From UBA6054 sp963975575 (GTDB taxonomy: Bacteria; Planctomycetota; Phycisphaerae; Phycisphaerales; UBA1924): a DNA stretch of 64,000 bases. Of the stretch, positions 8,143-17,457 are shown piece by piece (position 1 is the first letter of the stretch; every line of letters begins with the position of its first letter). Location of the stretch: the NCBI GenBank assembly GCA_963975575.1, contig CAXBHL010000004.1:62001-126000 (forward strand), written 5' to 3'. A program made the translations under genes and the position numbers. The notes beneath the pieces were generated by a model that did no database searches, was not told the DNA's origin, and worked only from the letters and a program-made list of their open reading frames with translations.

Positions 8143-10113
8143 TCACACCGGCACGCGGAGCAGTTCCATCGTCTGGGCGACGATGTCCTCGGCCGTCAGG
8201 CCGCACATCTTGAGCATCTCCTCGGGCGTGCGGGCGCTCTTGGGGATGCGCGAGACGTGCATCTGGGCCAGCTCGAAGCCGTCGCCGGAACCGACCAAGG
8301 CGTCGGCGATCGCCGAGCCCAGGCCGCCGCCGTAGTTGTCCTCCAGCGAGATCACGAACCCGCCGTTGGCCGCCACGAGGTCGAGCAGCTTGTCCTGGTC
8401 GAAGGGGATCGAGTACATGTCCACCAGCGTGGCGCTCACGCCGGCCTTGTCCAGCAGCTCGACCGCCCGGTTGCCCTCGTGGACCATGTAGCCGGTGGCC
8501 GCGAGCAGCACGTCGCGCCCCTCGTGGAGCACCTCGAACCCGCCGAGGTTGAACACGTGATCGTCCGAGTAGAGGATCTCGGTGTCGGCCCGCAGCGTCC
8601 GCATGTAGCACATGCCCTCGTACTCGGCCATCACGCCGGTCAGGGCGTAGGCCGCGTACGCGTCGGCCGGCTGCAGGATGTAGCAGCCGGGGTTGCCGCG
8701 GTGGTCACGCGTGGTCGACAGCGAGCGGAACCACGACACGTCGGGCAGGCTCATCTGGCTCGGGCCGTCGGCCGCCAGCGTGATGCCCGAGTGCGAACCC
8801 ACCAGCTTGATGTTCGACCCCGAGTAAAGAGCCATCTCGATCTGGTCGTACGCACGCGTCATGAACTTGCTGAAGGTCGAGCAGAACGGGATCTTCCCAC
8901 CCGCGCTCATGCCCGCGCCCACCGAGACCATGTTCTGCTCGGCGATCTTGCACTCGACGAACCGGTCCGCCAGGCTCGCGTCCTTGGCGAACGACTCGGC
9001 GAACGTCGAGTTGCTCACGTCCGCGTCCAGCACCACCACGTCGGGGTTGATCTGGCCCAGCGTCCGCAGCGCCACGCCGTAGGCCCGGCGCGTCGCCATC
9101 TTGCCCGTCTGCAGGACCGTCTCCATGTCCAGCGCCTTCATGGCGTCGGCCAGCGGGGGCAGGTCCGACCCGGCGAAGTCCTTGGCGTTGGCCTCGCTGG
9201 GGGGCTCGATCGTGAACTGGTCCGCGCCCGAGAGCGCGCTCGTCAGCTCGATCCGACGCTCGTCCAGCTCGGCCAGGGCCTTGCGCAGCGCGTCGCCGGT
9301 CGGGGGCTTGCCGTGCCAGCCGCCCCCCTGAACGCTCGGGCTGCCCCAGCCCTTGACCGTCTTGGCCACCACCGCCAGCGGCGTGGCCTGCTCGTCCGCC
9401 GACACCTGCGCGAACTTGTCGAACGCCTGCTTGATCTGCGCCGGGGCGTGCCCGTCGATCTCGATCACCTCGTAACCGAAGGCCTTGAGCTTGGCCGCCA
9501 GCTTCGCCGTGCCCTGCTGCACCGAGACCTTGTCGGCCTGGCCGTAGCCGTTGCAGTTGAAGATCGGCAGCACGTTGGTCAGCTTCTGATCGACGATGAA
9601 GTCCAGCGCCTCGGCGATCTGCCCCTCCCGGGCCTCGCCGTCGCCGATGATGCAGTACACACGCTTGTCGTACCCGTCGAGCCGGGCCGCACGGGCCACG
9701 CCCGCGGCCACGGAAAGGCCCATCCCCAGCGAGCCGGTCGCCGCGTCGAAGAACGGCATGCCCTCCATCGGGTTGGGGTGCCCGTCCAGCACGCTCTTCC
9801 ACTCGCGCAGCGAACTCAGGTCGTCGACGGACAGCTTCCGCCGGTCGTCGCCCTTGCCCACCATCACGCCCAGGCGGGCCATCGCCGCGTACACCACCGG
9901 AACGGCGTGCCCCTCGCTGAGCACCAGCCGGTCGGACGTGGGGTAATCGGGGTAATCCGGACTCCAGCGCATCGCGCTGAACATCAGGGTGGTCACGATG
10001 TGCCCGAGGCTCATCGCGGTCGTCGGATGGCCGCTCCCGGCGGCGGCCGTCATCTCCAGCGAGAGCCGATCAAGCTCGATCGCCTGTGCGTGCACCGCGG
10101 CTTCAACTGACAT
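8143..10113 (-). CDS. tkt: Transketolase
   Basis: Thiamine-diphosphate enzyme of the non-oxidative pentose phosphate pathway, moving two-carbon ketol units between sugar phosphates in the cytoplasm. Full length at 656 residues, with the N-terminal GSGHP (residues 26-30), SEGHA, the ThDP/Mg motif GDGE (157-160) with NCNGY about 30 residues later, and the pyrimidine-domain segment IAEQNM with its Glu. The C-terminal transketolase domain is complete. A purine-rich GAAAGGGG lies just upstream of the ATG at 10113. It is transcribed away from dnaN and converges on the repeat-protein gene. The short spacing between cofactor motifs and overall length fit the TK rather than the DXS family. Confidence 0.95.
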   Translation of the reverse strand: MSVEAAVHAQAIELDRLSLEMTAAAGSGHPTTAMSLGHIVTTLMFSAMRWSPDYPDYPTSDRLVLSEGHAVPVVYAAMARLGVMVGKGDDRRKLSVDDLSSLREWKSVLDGHPNPMEGMPFFDAATGSLGMGLSVAAGVARAARLDGYDKRVYCIIGDGEAREGQIAEALDFIVDQKLTNVLPIFNCNGYGQADKVSVQQGTAKLAAKLKAFGYEVIEIDGHAPAQIKQAFDKFAQVSADEQATPLAVVAKTVKGWGSPSVQGGGWHGKPPTGDALRKALAELDERRIELTSALSGADQFTIEPPSEANAKDFAGSDLPPLADAMKALDMETVLQTGKMATRRAYGVALRTLGQINPDVVVLDADVSNSTFAESFAKDASLADRFVECKIAEQNMVSVGAGMSAGGKIPFCSTFSKFMTRAYDQIEMALYSGSNIKLVGSHSGITLAADGPSQMSLPDVSWFRSLSTTRDHRGNPGCYILQPADAYAAYALTGVMAEYEGMCYMRTLRADTEILYSDDHVFNLGGFEVLHEGRDVLLAATGYMVHEGNRAVELLDKAGVSATLVDMYSIPFDQDKLLDLVAANGGFVISLEDNYGGGLGSAIADALVGSGDGFELAQMHVSRIPKSARTPEEMLKMCGLTAEDIVAQTMELLRVPV

Positions 10114-10365
10114 ACTGGCCCCTTTCGAACTCGTCCGCCGCTCCCACCCGCCCCCTCACCGGTCCTCAACACGAGGGGGGCCCGGAGCGCGGTGATCGCG
10201 GCCAGATGTGGTTGCCTCCCAACCATAGCCACCACCACCCCCGACCCTCGCCCGCAAAAATCAAGAAATCACGGTTGGCCCCGGACTTGCTACACAATCC
10301 TTACACCCCAACCGCGATACACTCCCGGCCCGGGTCCCAGAGGCCCGCAACCGGGAGATCTACAC

Positions 10366-11520
10366 ATGAAGGCCATCTGCGAACGCGCCGCCCTGCTCGA
10401 GGGCGTCAACCTGGTCTCCGGCGTCGTCGCCGCACGCTCACCCAGGCCGCAGCTCACCTGCGTCAAGCTCGACGCCACCAACGGTTCCAACGGCCCCGAA
10501 CTGGCCCTCTCTGCCACCGACGCCGACCTCGCCCTGACCGTCCGCCTCGGACGCGTCGAAGTCTCCGAGCCCGGCGCCGCCCTGATCCCCGCCGACAAAC
10601 TCCGCCAGATCGTCTCCGCCGAGGACAACGAGCCCACCCTCACCATCGAAGCCGACGGCGAAACCGCCCACATCAAGGGGGAAGACGCCCACTTCCAGCT
10701 CCACGGCTTCTCCGCCGACGAGTTCCCCGCCATCCCCTCCTTCAAGTCCATCGCCGACGCCGACGCCAAGGCCATCTTTACAACCTCCGCCGGCACCCTC
10801 TCGGGCCTGATCACCCGCACCCTCTTCGCCGCCGCCCGCGAGAACAGCCGCTACGCCATCAACGGCGTCCTGCTGGTCCGCGACGGCAAGAAGCTGGAAA
10901 TGGTCGCCACCGACGGCCGGCGCCTGGCCAAGTGCAGCGCCACCACCGACGCCAAGGGCGAGTCCGCCCGCTGCATCGTGCCCTCCAAGGCCCTCTCCAT
11001 GCTGCTCAAGCTCGCCGACGAGCCCGAAGAGCCCGTCCACGTCGCCATCACCGACAACCGGGCCGTCTTCGCCTTCGGCGACGACGCCCAAGACGCCCGC
11101 GCCACCCTTTCGACCTCATTGGTCGAGGGCACCTTCCCGCCCTTCGAGGACGTCATCCCCAAGGACCAGGACATCAAGGTCACCTTCGACCGCGACATCC
11201 TCGCCTCGGCCGTCCGCCGAGCCGCCCTGCTGACCAACGAAGAGTCCCGCGGCGTCCGCCTGGCGTTCAAGGGCGCGTCCAAGGCCCTCGAACTCTCCAG
11301 CCGTGCCCCCGAAATGGGTGAGGCTCGCATCGCGGTCGACCTGACCGCCTACGACGGCAACGACATCGAGATCGGGTTCAACCCGACCTTCCTCACCGAC
11401 GCCCTGAAGGTCATCAGCGACCCCGAGGTTGTGATCGAACTCAAGGCCCCGAACAAGCCCGGCCTGCTCAAGTCCGGCGGCGATTTCGTCTACGTCGTCA
11501 TGCCCGTCAACCTGCCCTGA
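10366..11520 (+). CDS. dnaN: DNA polymerase III beta subunit (sliding clamp)
   Basis: Ring-forming processivity clamp of the replicase, 384 residues, slightly longer than the ~366 of E. coli. Three clamp domains of about 120 residues are recognisable: the N-terminal segment through ALSATDADLAL, the middle domain around LFAAARENSRYAINGVLL and ATDGRRLA, and the C-terminal end closing in YVVMPVNLP, the usual M-P-x-x-L tail. The start at 10366 is supported by a GGGAG 10 nt upstream; longer in-frame extensions encode no clamp sequence. dnaN lies ~28 kb from dnaA here rather than beside it. No recF or gyrB follows, so the classical dnaA-dnaN-recF order is broken. Confidence 0.95.
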   Translation: MKAICERAALLEGVNLVSGVVAARSPRPQLTCVKLDATNGSNGPELALSATDADLALTVRLGRVEVSEPGAALIPADKLRQIVSAEDNEPTLTIEADGETAHIKGEDAHFQLHGFSADEFPAIPSFKSIADADAKAIFTTSAGTLSGLITRTLFAAARENSRYAINGVLLVRDGKKLEMVATDGRRLAKCSATTDAKGESARCIVPSKALSMLLKLADEPEEPVHVAITDNRAVFAFGDDAQDARATLSTSLVEGTFPPFEDVIPKDQDIKVTFDRDILASAVRRAALLTNEESRGVRLAFKGASKALELSSRAPEMGEARIAVDLTAYDGNDIEIGFNPTFLTDALKVISDPEVVIELKAPNKPGLLKSGGDFVYVVMPVNLP

Positions 11521-11543
11521 TCCGGGCCATCGCCCGGTGCGGC

Positions 11544-11984
11544 TTAGGCCACCCGCTCGCCGGAACGCCCGCGCACGCGGTGCGCCGGCGGGTCCCTGCG
11601 GGCCGATTCCGGCCCGTGCGCCGGATGCGCCACGCGGTCCGGCCCGCCGCTCGCGACGCGAGCGCCGAGCATCCGCGCCCGCTCCCGCCGATCCAGGCGC
11701 AGCGCCAGGAAGGTCAGCCCGGGCAGCACCAGCATCCCCACCGCCCCCATCAGCGTGAAGGTCCCCGCGCGGCCCAGCGATCCGTGAGACACCAGCGAGC
11801 CGGCCACCCCGATCCCCAGCACCACGCACCAGAAGCCCGCGCCCAGCAGCGCCGCCCGGCGCCCGCGACACCACCAGTTGAGCCACACACCGTTCGGACG
11901 CACACGGGCCCCTTCCAACTCGCCACACACCACCCCGGGAACGGCCCGGACGCGGGGACGGACAGTATCGGCCAAAGTCCCCAC
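11544..11984 (-). CDS. Small two-pass membrane protein of unknown function
   Basis: I do not recognise this gene. Up to 146 residues; two strongly hydrophobic stretches (~45-66 and ~72-94) are flanked by Arg-rich loops, an arrangement unlikely for a random GC-rich shadow. The N-terminal 30 residues are less convincing and the start may be internal. It occupies the gap between dnaN and bamA on the opposite strand, and its last 45 residues are Arg/Pro-rich. Function unknown; existence moderately likely. Confidence 0.5.
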   Translation of the reverse strand: MGTLADTVRPRVRAVPGVVCGELEGARVRPNGVWLNWWCRGRRAALLGAGFWCVVLGIGVAGSLVSHGSLGRAGTFTLMGAVGMLVLPGLTFLALRLDRRERARMLGARVASGGPDRVAHPAHGPESARRDPPAHRVRGRSGERVA

Positions 11985-12063
11985 GCTCCACCACCGGCGC
12001 CGATCCGATCCCGATCGTGGGTCCGGTTTGTGTTCGCGGCCCAGCAGGGGTATCGTCCGGGCC

Positions 12064-14667
12064 GTGAAGAAATGGGCCCCCGATCAGTTCCGTTCCACAG
12101 GCCGCTGGTCGGCCCTGACCGCCGCCACGCTCCTGCTGGCCGCGGGAACCCCCGCCAACGCCCAGAGTTCACCCCCGTCCGCTGCGGCCGCTGCCCAGCC
12201 CACCGATCCGGGGATCTATGAGAACCGCCGGATCTCGGCGGTCGTCTTCCGGGCCCCGGCGGGCGCCGACGGCACCGCCCCGGAACTGAGCGACCGCGCC
12301 CGGGCCGAGGCGGCCAACGCCGTCCGCACCGTCCGCGGCGACCTCTTCTCGGCCGACGACATCGGCGAGGACGTCCGCCGGCTGACCCGGCTGGGCCTGT
12401 TCTCCACGGTCGAGACCTTCGCGGGCATCGACGAGGGCGGCGGCGTGACCGTGGTCTTCGAGCTGGGCGAGCGCCAGCTCGTCGCCGACGTGCAGGTCGT
12501 GGGCAACACCCGGCTCAACGACGCCGAGATCGCCGCGGTCGTCGACGTGATCTCCGGCACCCCCGTCGATCGCTTCCAGATCGACCGCAGCGCCCGGCGC
12601 ATCGAGGATCTGTACCGCTCCAAGGGCTTCTACGCCGCACGCGTCAGCGTGGACGAGGAGGAGCTCGCCGACGGCGGCATCCTGATCTACCGCGTCAGCG
12701 AGGGCGACCGGCTGAAGATCACCGCCCTGCGATTCGAGGGCAACGCCGCCTTCGACGCCGTCCAGCTGCGGCGCGAGCTGGAGACCAAGCCGGCCAACAT
12801 CTTCCGCAAGGGCCAGCTCGACGACGACAAGCTCGACACGGACATCGGAAACCTCATCAGCTTCTACCGCGACCGCGGCTACCTCGACGTCCGCGCCGAC
12901 CGCATCATCCAGCCGGCGCCCAACGGACGCGAGGCCATCGTCACCTACGTCGTCGAGGAGGGACCGCTCTACACCCTCCGCTCCGTCCAGATCGATACCG
13001 AGACCACCGGCGGCGAGCCCATCCTCTCCCGCGAGCAGGTCTCCGGGCTCATCTCGATCAAGCCCGGGAACGTCTACTCCATCCGCCTGCTCGACGAGTC
13101 GGTCCGGGCCATCGTCAGCGCGCACGGGCAGATGGGCTACGCCGGCGCGCAGGTCGCCCGCGTCGAACGCCGCGACCCCGACCGGCCCGTCGTCGACCTG
13201 ATATTCGTCATCAACGAGGGCCCCCGCTCCCGCGTGGGCGAGGTCATCATCCAGGGCAACGACCTGACCCGCCAGGAGGTCGTCCGCCGCCAGGTGCAGG
13301 TCCGCCCGATGCGCCCGCTCGACACCACCGCGATCGAGCGGACCGAGCGCCAGCTCCGCCGGCTCCGCCTGTTCAACGACCGCCCCACCGGCATCCGCAT
13401 CACGCCCCTGGACCCCGGCGTCGAGTTCTACTCCGAGGTCTGGGACGACAACGCCCAACGCGACCCACGCCCCGACGCCCCCACCGACCCGACCAACCCG
13501 ACGGACCCGACCGACCCCGCCGCCGCCCGCGACCCCGCCGCGTCCCCCACCGACCTGACCCTGTCCAACCCCGAGCAGTACCGCGACGTGCTCATCGAGG
13601 TCGAGGAGACCAACACCGGCGAGTTCAACTTCGGCGGCGCGGTCTCGTCCGACTCGGGCCTGGTCGGTCGCATCTCGCTCGTCCAGCGCAACTTCGACAT
13701 CCGCGACACGCCCGACTCCTCCGGCGAGTTCTTCTCCGGGCGGGCCTTCCGCGGCGGCGGGCAGACCTTCCAGCTCGAGCTGCTCCCCGGCGACCGCGTC
13801 GAGACCTACAGCGTCTCGCTGACCGAGCCGTACCTGCTCGAGTCCGACTACTCCGGCACCGCCCAGCTGATCTATCGCAACCGAGACTTCGACGAGTTCG
13901 ACGAGGAGCGCTACGGCCTGCGCCTCGGGCTCGGACGGCGCTTCGGCACCCGCTGGACCGGCAACCTGCGCTTCCGGGCCGAGTCCGTCGCGCTGGCCGA
14001 CATCCAGCCCGACCGGCCCACCGACATCTTCGCCGTCGCCGACAAGAACACCCTGCTGGGCTTCTCCGCCTCGCTCGAACGCTCCACCATCGACTCGATC
14101 TTCCGGCCCACCCGCGGCTCGCGCACCCGCTTCCAGGTCGAGCAGGTCGTCGGCGACTTCACCTTCACCAACTTCGACGCCCGCCACACCGTCTTCGTCC
14201 CCCTGCGGGAGGACTACCTCGGCCGCCCCACCATCCTCTCGCTCACCGGCGAGATCGGATACATCCCCCAGGGCAACGAGGAAACCCCGACGTACGAGCG
14301 CTTCTACCTCGGCGGCCAGTCGTTCCGCGGCTTCGAGTTCCGCACCATCTCGCCCAAGGGCATCCGCAACGACAACGGCATGCCCTCCGACGACCCCGTC
14401 GGCGGCTCGTGGCTGTTCTTCCTGGGCGCCGAGGTCAGCCAGCCGATCTTCGAGGAGGTCCTCTCGATCGTCTTCTTCGTCGACTCCGGCACCGTCACCG
14501 AGGACCCGGGCCTGGACGACTACCGCGTCTCGATCGGCACGGGCCTGCGCCTCTACGTGCCCCAGCTCTCGCCCGCGCCGCTCGCCTTCGACTTCGGCAT
14601 CCCGGTGATCAAGCAGGACGGCGACGAGCGACGCCTGTTCACCTTCTCGGTGGACCTGCCGTTCTGA
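12064..14667 (+). CDS. bamA: Outer-membrane assembly factor BamA (Omp85 family)
   Basis: Inserts beta-barrel proteins into the outer membrane. The GTG at 12064 is chosen because it begins a signal peptide ending in ANA (VKKWAPDQ...TPANAQ); the frame upstream reads as non-protein. The product is 867 residues. From ~50 to ~460 lie repeated POTRA domains, seen in IEDLYRSKGFYAARV, FYRDRGYLDVRAD and VSAHGQMGYAGAQV. A Thr/Asp/Pro-rich linker follows at ~466-500 (nt ~13460-13560), then the C-terminal barrel with the Omp85 signature region around YLGGQSFRGFEFR and a terminal Phe (FSVDLPF), the expected barrel end signal. The linker is unusual for BamA. It is followed by skp-like, lpxD and lpxC genes, the classic outer-membrane biogenesis order. 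Confidence 0.92.
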   Translation: MKKWAPDQFRSTGRWSALTAATLLLAAGTPANAQSSPPSAAAAAQPTDPGIYENRRISAVVFRAPAGADGTAPELSDRARAEAANAVRTVRGDLFSADDIGEDVRRLTRLGLFSTVETFAGIDEGGGVTVVFELGERQLVADVQVVGNTRLNDAEIAAVVDVISGTPVDRFQIDRSARRIEDLYRSKGFYAARVSVDEEELADGGILIYRVSEGDRLKITALRFEGNAAFDAVQLRRELETKPANIFRKGQLDDDKLDTDIGNLISFYRDRGYLDVRADRIIQPAPNGREAIVTYVVEEGPLYTLRSVQIDTETTGGEPILSREQVSGLISIKPGNVYSIRLLDESVRAIVSAHGQMGYAGAQVARVERRDPDRPVVDLIFVINEGPRSRVGEVIIQGNDLTRQEVVRRQVQVRPMRPLDTTAIERTERQLRRLRLFNDRPTGIRITPLDPGVEFYSEVWDDNAQRDPRPDAPTDPTNPTDPTDPAAARDPAASPTDLTLSNPEQYRDVLIEVEETNTGEFNFGGAVSSDSGLVGRISLVQRNFDIRDTPDSSGEFFSGRAFRGGGQTFQLELLPGDRVETYSVSLTEPYLLESDYSGTAQLIYRNRDFDEFDEERYGLRLGLGRRFGTRWTGNLRFRAESVALADIQPDRPTDIFAVADKNTLLGFSASLERSTIDSIFRPTRGSRTRFQVEQVVGDFTFTNFDARHTVFVPLREDYLGRPTILSLTGEIGYIPQGNEETPTYERFYLGGQSFRGFEFRTISPKGIRNDNGMPSDDPVGGSWLFFLGAEVSQPIFEEVLSIVFFVDSGTVTEDPGLDDYRVSIGTGLRLYVPQLSPAPLAFDFGIPVIKQDGDERRLFTFSVDLPF

Positions 14668-14799
14668 TCCCGCCGCTCCGCCGGCCCTCCCGCCCCGCTG
14701 CGCGCCCCCCGCGCCGGTGAAGCCCCGGCCCCCCGGCCCGGTATACCATGCGCCGGCGGACCCCGCCGGACACGCCCACCCACGACGGAGGAGACTCCC

Positions 14800-15420
14800 A
14801 TGCCCGACATCAAACGCTTCAGCGCCCTCTTCCCCGCCATGCTCGTGCTCGCCGCCGCCATCGCCTGGCAGGCCGGCGCCAACACCGCGTCCCAGCGACC
14901 GCCCGCCCAGCCCACGGCCGTGGCGACCATCGACATCGTCAAGATCTTCGAGCAGCTCAACGAACGGACCGTGCTGGAGAACCAGCTCGACGAGCGCCGC
15001 AAGGCCCGCCAGTCCCAGCTCGAGGAGGTCAACCGCCAGATCCGCGCCATCCAGGAGGACCTGGAAACGACCCTCAAGCCCGGCACCGACGCCTACAAGG
15101 AGCGCGTCCGCGAGTTCATGGAACAGCGGGCCGTCGCCGAGGCCCGGCGCACCGCCCTCGAGCAGATCATCTCGATCGACCGCGGCGCGGTGCGGCGTCA
15201 GCTCTACGAGAAGATGCGCGAGGCCGTCACCAAGATCGCCGACCGCGACAGCATCGACATCGTGCTCTTCGACGACTCGGGCTTCGAGGTGCCCAGCAAC
15301 GCGTCCGACAACGACGTGTTCCGCGCCATCGTCACCAAGGGTGTGATCTACACCCACCCCACGGTCGACCTGACCCAGCGCGTCATCACCCTGATGAACA
15401 ACGAGTACACCGCGCCCTGA
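14800..15420 (+). CDS. OmpH/Skp-family periplasmic chaperone
   Basis: A 206-residue exported protein of the OmpH/Skp family, expected to hold unfolded outer-membrane proteins for BamA. An N-terminal hydrophobic segment (residues ~9-27) serves as signal or anchor. IDIVKIFEQL is the typical first strand, followed by a long charged coiled coil (~55-150) with many Glu, Arg and Gln heptads, then a mixed C-terminal part. GGAGGAG lies 8 nt upstream of the ATG. It sits 132 nt after bamA and 31 nt before lpxD. The C-terminal 50 residues are longer than in E. coli Skp. Confidence 0.85.
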   Translation: MPDIKRFSALFPAMLVLAAAIAWQAGANTASQRPPAQPTAVATIDIVKIFEQLNERTVLENQLDERRKARQSQLEEVNRQIRAIQEDLETTLKPGTDAYKERVREFMEQRAVAEARRTALEQIISIDRGAVRRQLYEKMREAVTKIADRDSIDIVLFDDSGFEVPSNASDNDVFRAIVTKGVIYTHPTVDLTQRVITLMNNEYTAP

Positions 15421-15451
15421 CCCGGCAGCCCGCCTCACCACCCCCGTCCCC

Positions 15452-16573
15452 ATGACCACCGCCGCCAGAGCACGCGCTACCGACCTGCGGATCACCGCCG
15501 GCGAGGTGGCCGCGCTCGTCGGGGGCCGGCTCGAAGGCCCGGCGGACCTGCCGATCACGGGCATCGCCGCCATCGAGTCGGGCGGGCGCGGAGACCTGAC
15601 CTTCGTGCGGACGCAGTCCTTCGCCAAGCTCTGGCAGGACAGCGCCTGCTCGGCCGTGCTCGTCACCGAGGGCATCGGCCTGCCGGACCGGGCAACGGAC
15701 GCGGGCGACCGGGCCGTGATCACCGTGCCCAACGCCGACACCGCGTTCGCCGCGGTGCTGGCCCGCATGGACCCGGGCACCCACACACCGCCGGCGGGCG
15801 TGCACCCGTCCGCCAGCGTGGACCCGACCGCCCGCGTCGCGTCGTCGGCCGCCGTCGGGCCAAGCTGCACCATCGGGCCCGACGCCGTGGTGGGCGAGCA
15901 CGCCGTGCTCATCGCGGGCGTGTTCGTCGGAGCCGGGGCCGTGGTGGGCGAGCGCACCGTCCTGCACCCGGGCGTGGTCATCGGCGACCGCTGCACCATC
16001 GGGCGCGCGTGCATCGTCCATCCCAACGCCGTGATCGGCGCCGAGGGCTTCGGGTACATCCCCGCCGGCGACCACGGCCCCACCGTCAAGATCCCCCAGA
16101 TCGGCACCGTGTGCGTCGGCGACGACTGCGAGATCGGCGCGGGCACCACCATCGACCGCGCCAAGTTCGGCGTCACGAGCGTCGGGCAGCGCGTCAAGAT
16201 CGACAACCTCGTGCACATCGCCCACAACTGCACCGTGGGCGACGACAGCATCCTCTGCGGCCGGACCACCCTGGGCGGGTCGGCCTCTATCGGCAAGCGC
16301 GCCCTCATCGGCGGCGCGGTCACGATCGCGGACCAGGCCGTCGTGGGCGACTTCGCCAAGATCGTCGGCGGCGCGATCGTGATGGACTCGGTGCCCGCCA
16401 ACGAGACCTACGCCGGCATCCCCGCCATGCCCGCCCGCACCGCCATGGCCAACCACGCCGCGATGCGCTCCCTGGCCGAGTTCATGCGCCGGGTCGAGAA
16501 GACCCTGGCCCGCCTGACCCCCAAGGACGAGGCCCGGCAGGACACGGCGCCCGCCGCACGCGAGACCACCTGA
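15452..16573 (+). CDS. lpxD: UDP-3-O-acylglucosamine N-acyltransferase
   Basis: Third committed enzyme of lipid A synthesis; adds the N-linked hydroxyacyl chain from acyl-ACP. 373 residues against ~341 in E. coli. The N-terminal uridine-binding domain (residues ~10-110) contains ITGIAAIESGGRGDLTFV. The left-handed beta-helix of hexapeptide repeats follows (~120-330), including NAVIGAEGFGY and the segment VHIAHNC that carries the catalytic-site His. The C-terminus has the MRRVEKTLARL helix. Its stop overlaps the lpxC start by one base, indicating translational coupling. With bamA and lpxC it argues for a true LPS-bearing outer membrane. Confidence 0.95.
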   Translation: MTTAARARATDLRITAGEVAALVGGRLEGPADLPITGIAAIESGGRGDLTFVRTQSFAKLWQDSACSAVLVTEGIGLPDRATDAGDRAVITVPNADTAFAAVLARMDPGTHTPPAGVHPSASVDPTARVASSAAVGPSCTIGPDAVVGEHAVLIAGVFVGAGAVVGERTVLHPGVVIGDRCTIGRACIVHPNAVIGAEGFGYIPAGDHGPTVKIPQIGTVCVGDDCEIGAGTTIDRAKFGVTSVGQRVKIDNLVHIAHNCTVGDDSILCGRTTLGGSASIGKRALIGGAVTIADQAVVGDFAKIVGGAIVMDSVPANETYAGIPAMPARTAMANHAAMRSLAEFMRRVEKTLARLTPKDEARQDTAPAARETT

Positions 16574-17433
16574 TGCCGGCCTTTTCCCGGCGAACCCTCC
16601 GGGGCCCCGCCGTGGTCCGAGGACCCGCGCTGTTCACCGGCGCCGACGCCGTCCTGACCATCCTGCCGGCCCCGCCCGGCACGGGCCTGCGGATCCGTAC
16701 CGCCGGACAGGACGCCCCCGCCACCATCGCGCAGCTCTCCGACCGGCCGGTCCACCCCGTGTTCGCGCAGGCCAGGCCGCGCTGCACCAGCCTGGACGCC
16801 GGCGACCGCACCGTGGCCACCGTCGAGCACGCCCTCTCGGCCCTCGCCGGGCTCGGCGTGACCGACGCCGTCCTCGTCTGCGACGGGCCCGAGATGCCCA
16901 TCGCCGACGGGTCCGCCGCGCCGTTCGTCGCGGCCATTCTCCGCGCCGGCCTGTCCGAGAGCGGCCAGACCGTCGAGCCGATCATCCTGAGCCGCCCCAT
17001 CACCATCACCGACGCCGACGCGACCATCACCGCCGAGCCGTGCGACGTGATCGATTACGCCTACGAGCTCGACTACGGCCCCGGCTCGCCGATCCCCTCC
17101 GGGGCGGCCCGCTGGCAAGGCGATCCGGACGACTACCGCGCCGGCATCGCGCCCGCGCGCACCTTCTCGACCCTCGATGAGGCCGACCAGATGAAGGCCT
17201 TGGGCCTGTTCGCCCGGTTCACGCCCGCCGATCTGCTGGTCATCGGCCCCGAAGGACCGGTGGACAACGCCTGGCGCTTCCCCGACGAGTGCGCCCGCCA
17301 CAAACTGCTCGACCTGATCGGCGATCTGGCCCTGCTCGGGCGTCCGCTGCGGGCCCGCGTTCGGGCGCACAGGTCCGGCCACGCCCACACCCACCGGCTG
17401 AGCCGCGCGATCCTCGAGCAGCTCGACGCCTGA
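16573..17433 (+). CDS. lpxC: UDP-3-O-acyl-N-acetylglucosamine deacetylase
   Basis: Zinc amidase, first committed step of lipid A synthesis. 286 residues, close to the usual ~300. His86 in TVEHALSAL plus His243 and Asp247 in RHKLLDLIGDL are the zinc ligands, and His270 in RSGHAHTH is the catalytic histidine. The ATG at 16573 overlaps the lpxD stop (TGATG). Unlike in several related phyla it is not fused to fabZ here; the frame stops 24 nt before the convergent CPBP gene. Confidence 0.94.
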   Translation: MPAFSRRTLRGPAVVRGPALFTGADAVLTILPAPPGTGLRIRTAGQDAPATIAQLSDRPVHPVFAQARPRCTSLDAGDRTVATVEHALSALAGLGVTDAVLVCDGPEMPIADGSAAPFVAAILRAGLSESGQTVEPIILSRPITITDADATITAEPCDVIDYAYELDYGPGSPIPSGAARWQGDPDDYRAGIAPARTFSTLDEADQMKALGLFARFTPADLLVIGPEGPVDNAWRFPDECARHKLLDLIGDLALLGRPLRARVRAHRSGHAHTHRLSRAILEQLDA

Positions 17434-17457
17434 TCCGTCCCGCACGCCGGCGATCGG

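Noticed and set aside
8116..10110. A 664-codon plus-strand frame opposite transketolase
   Set aside because: Antisense to a complete transketolase; composition is His/Arg/Gly/Val shadow.
11116..11994. A 292-codon minus-strand frame over the dnaN end
   Set aside because: Overlaps dnaN; the membrane-like frame at 11544-11984 fits better in that gap.
12169..16401. A 1410-codon open frame on the minus strand across the bamA-lpxD genes
   Set aside because: It lies antisense to four certain genes, is dominated by Gly/Val/Asp/Arg-type shadow composition, and has no recognisable domain.
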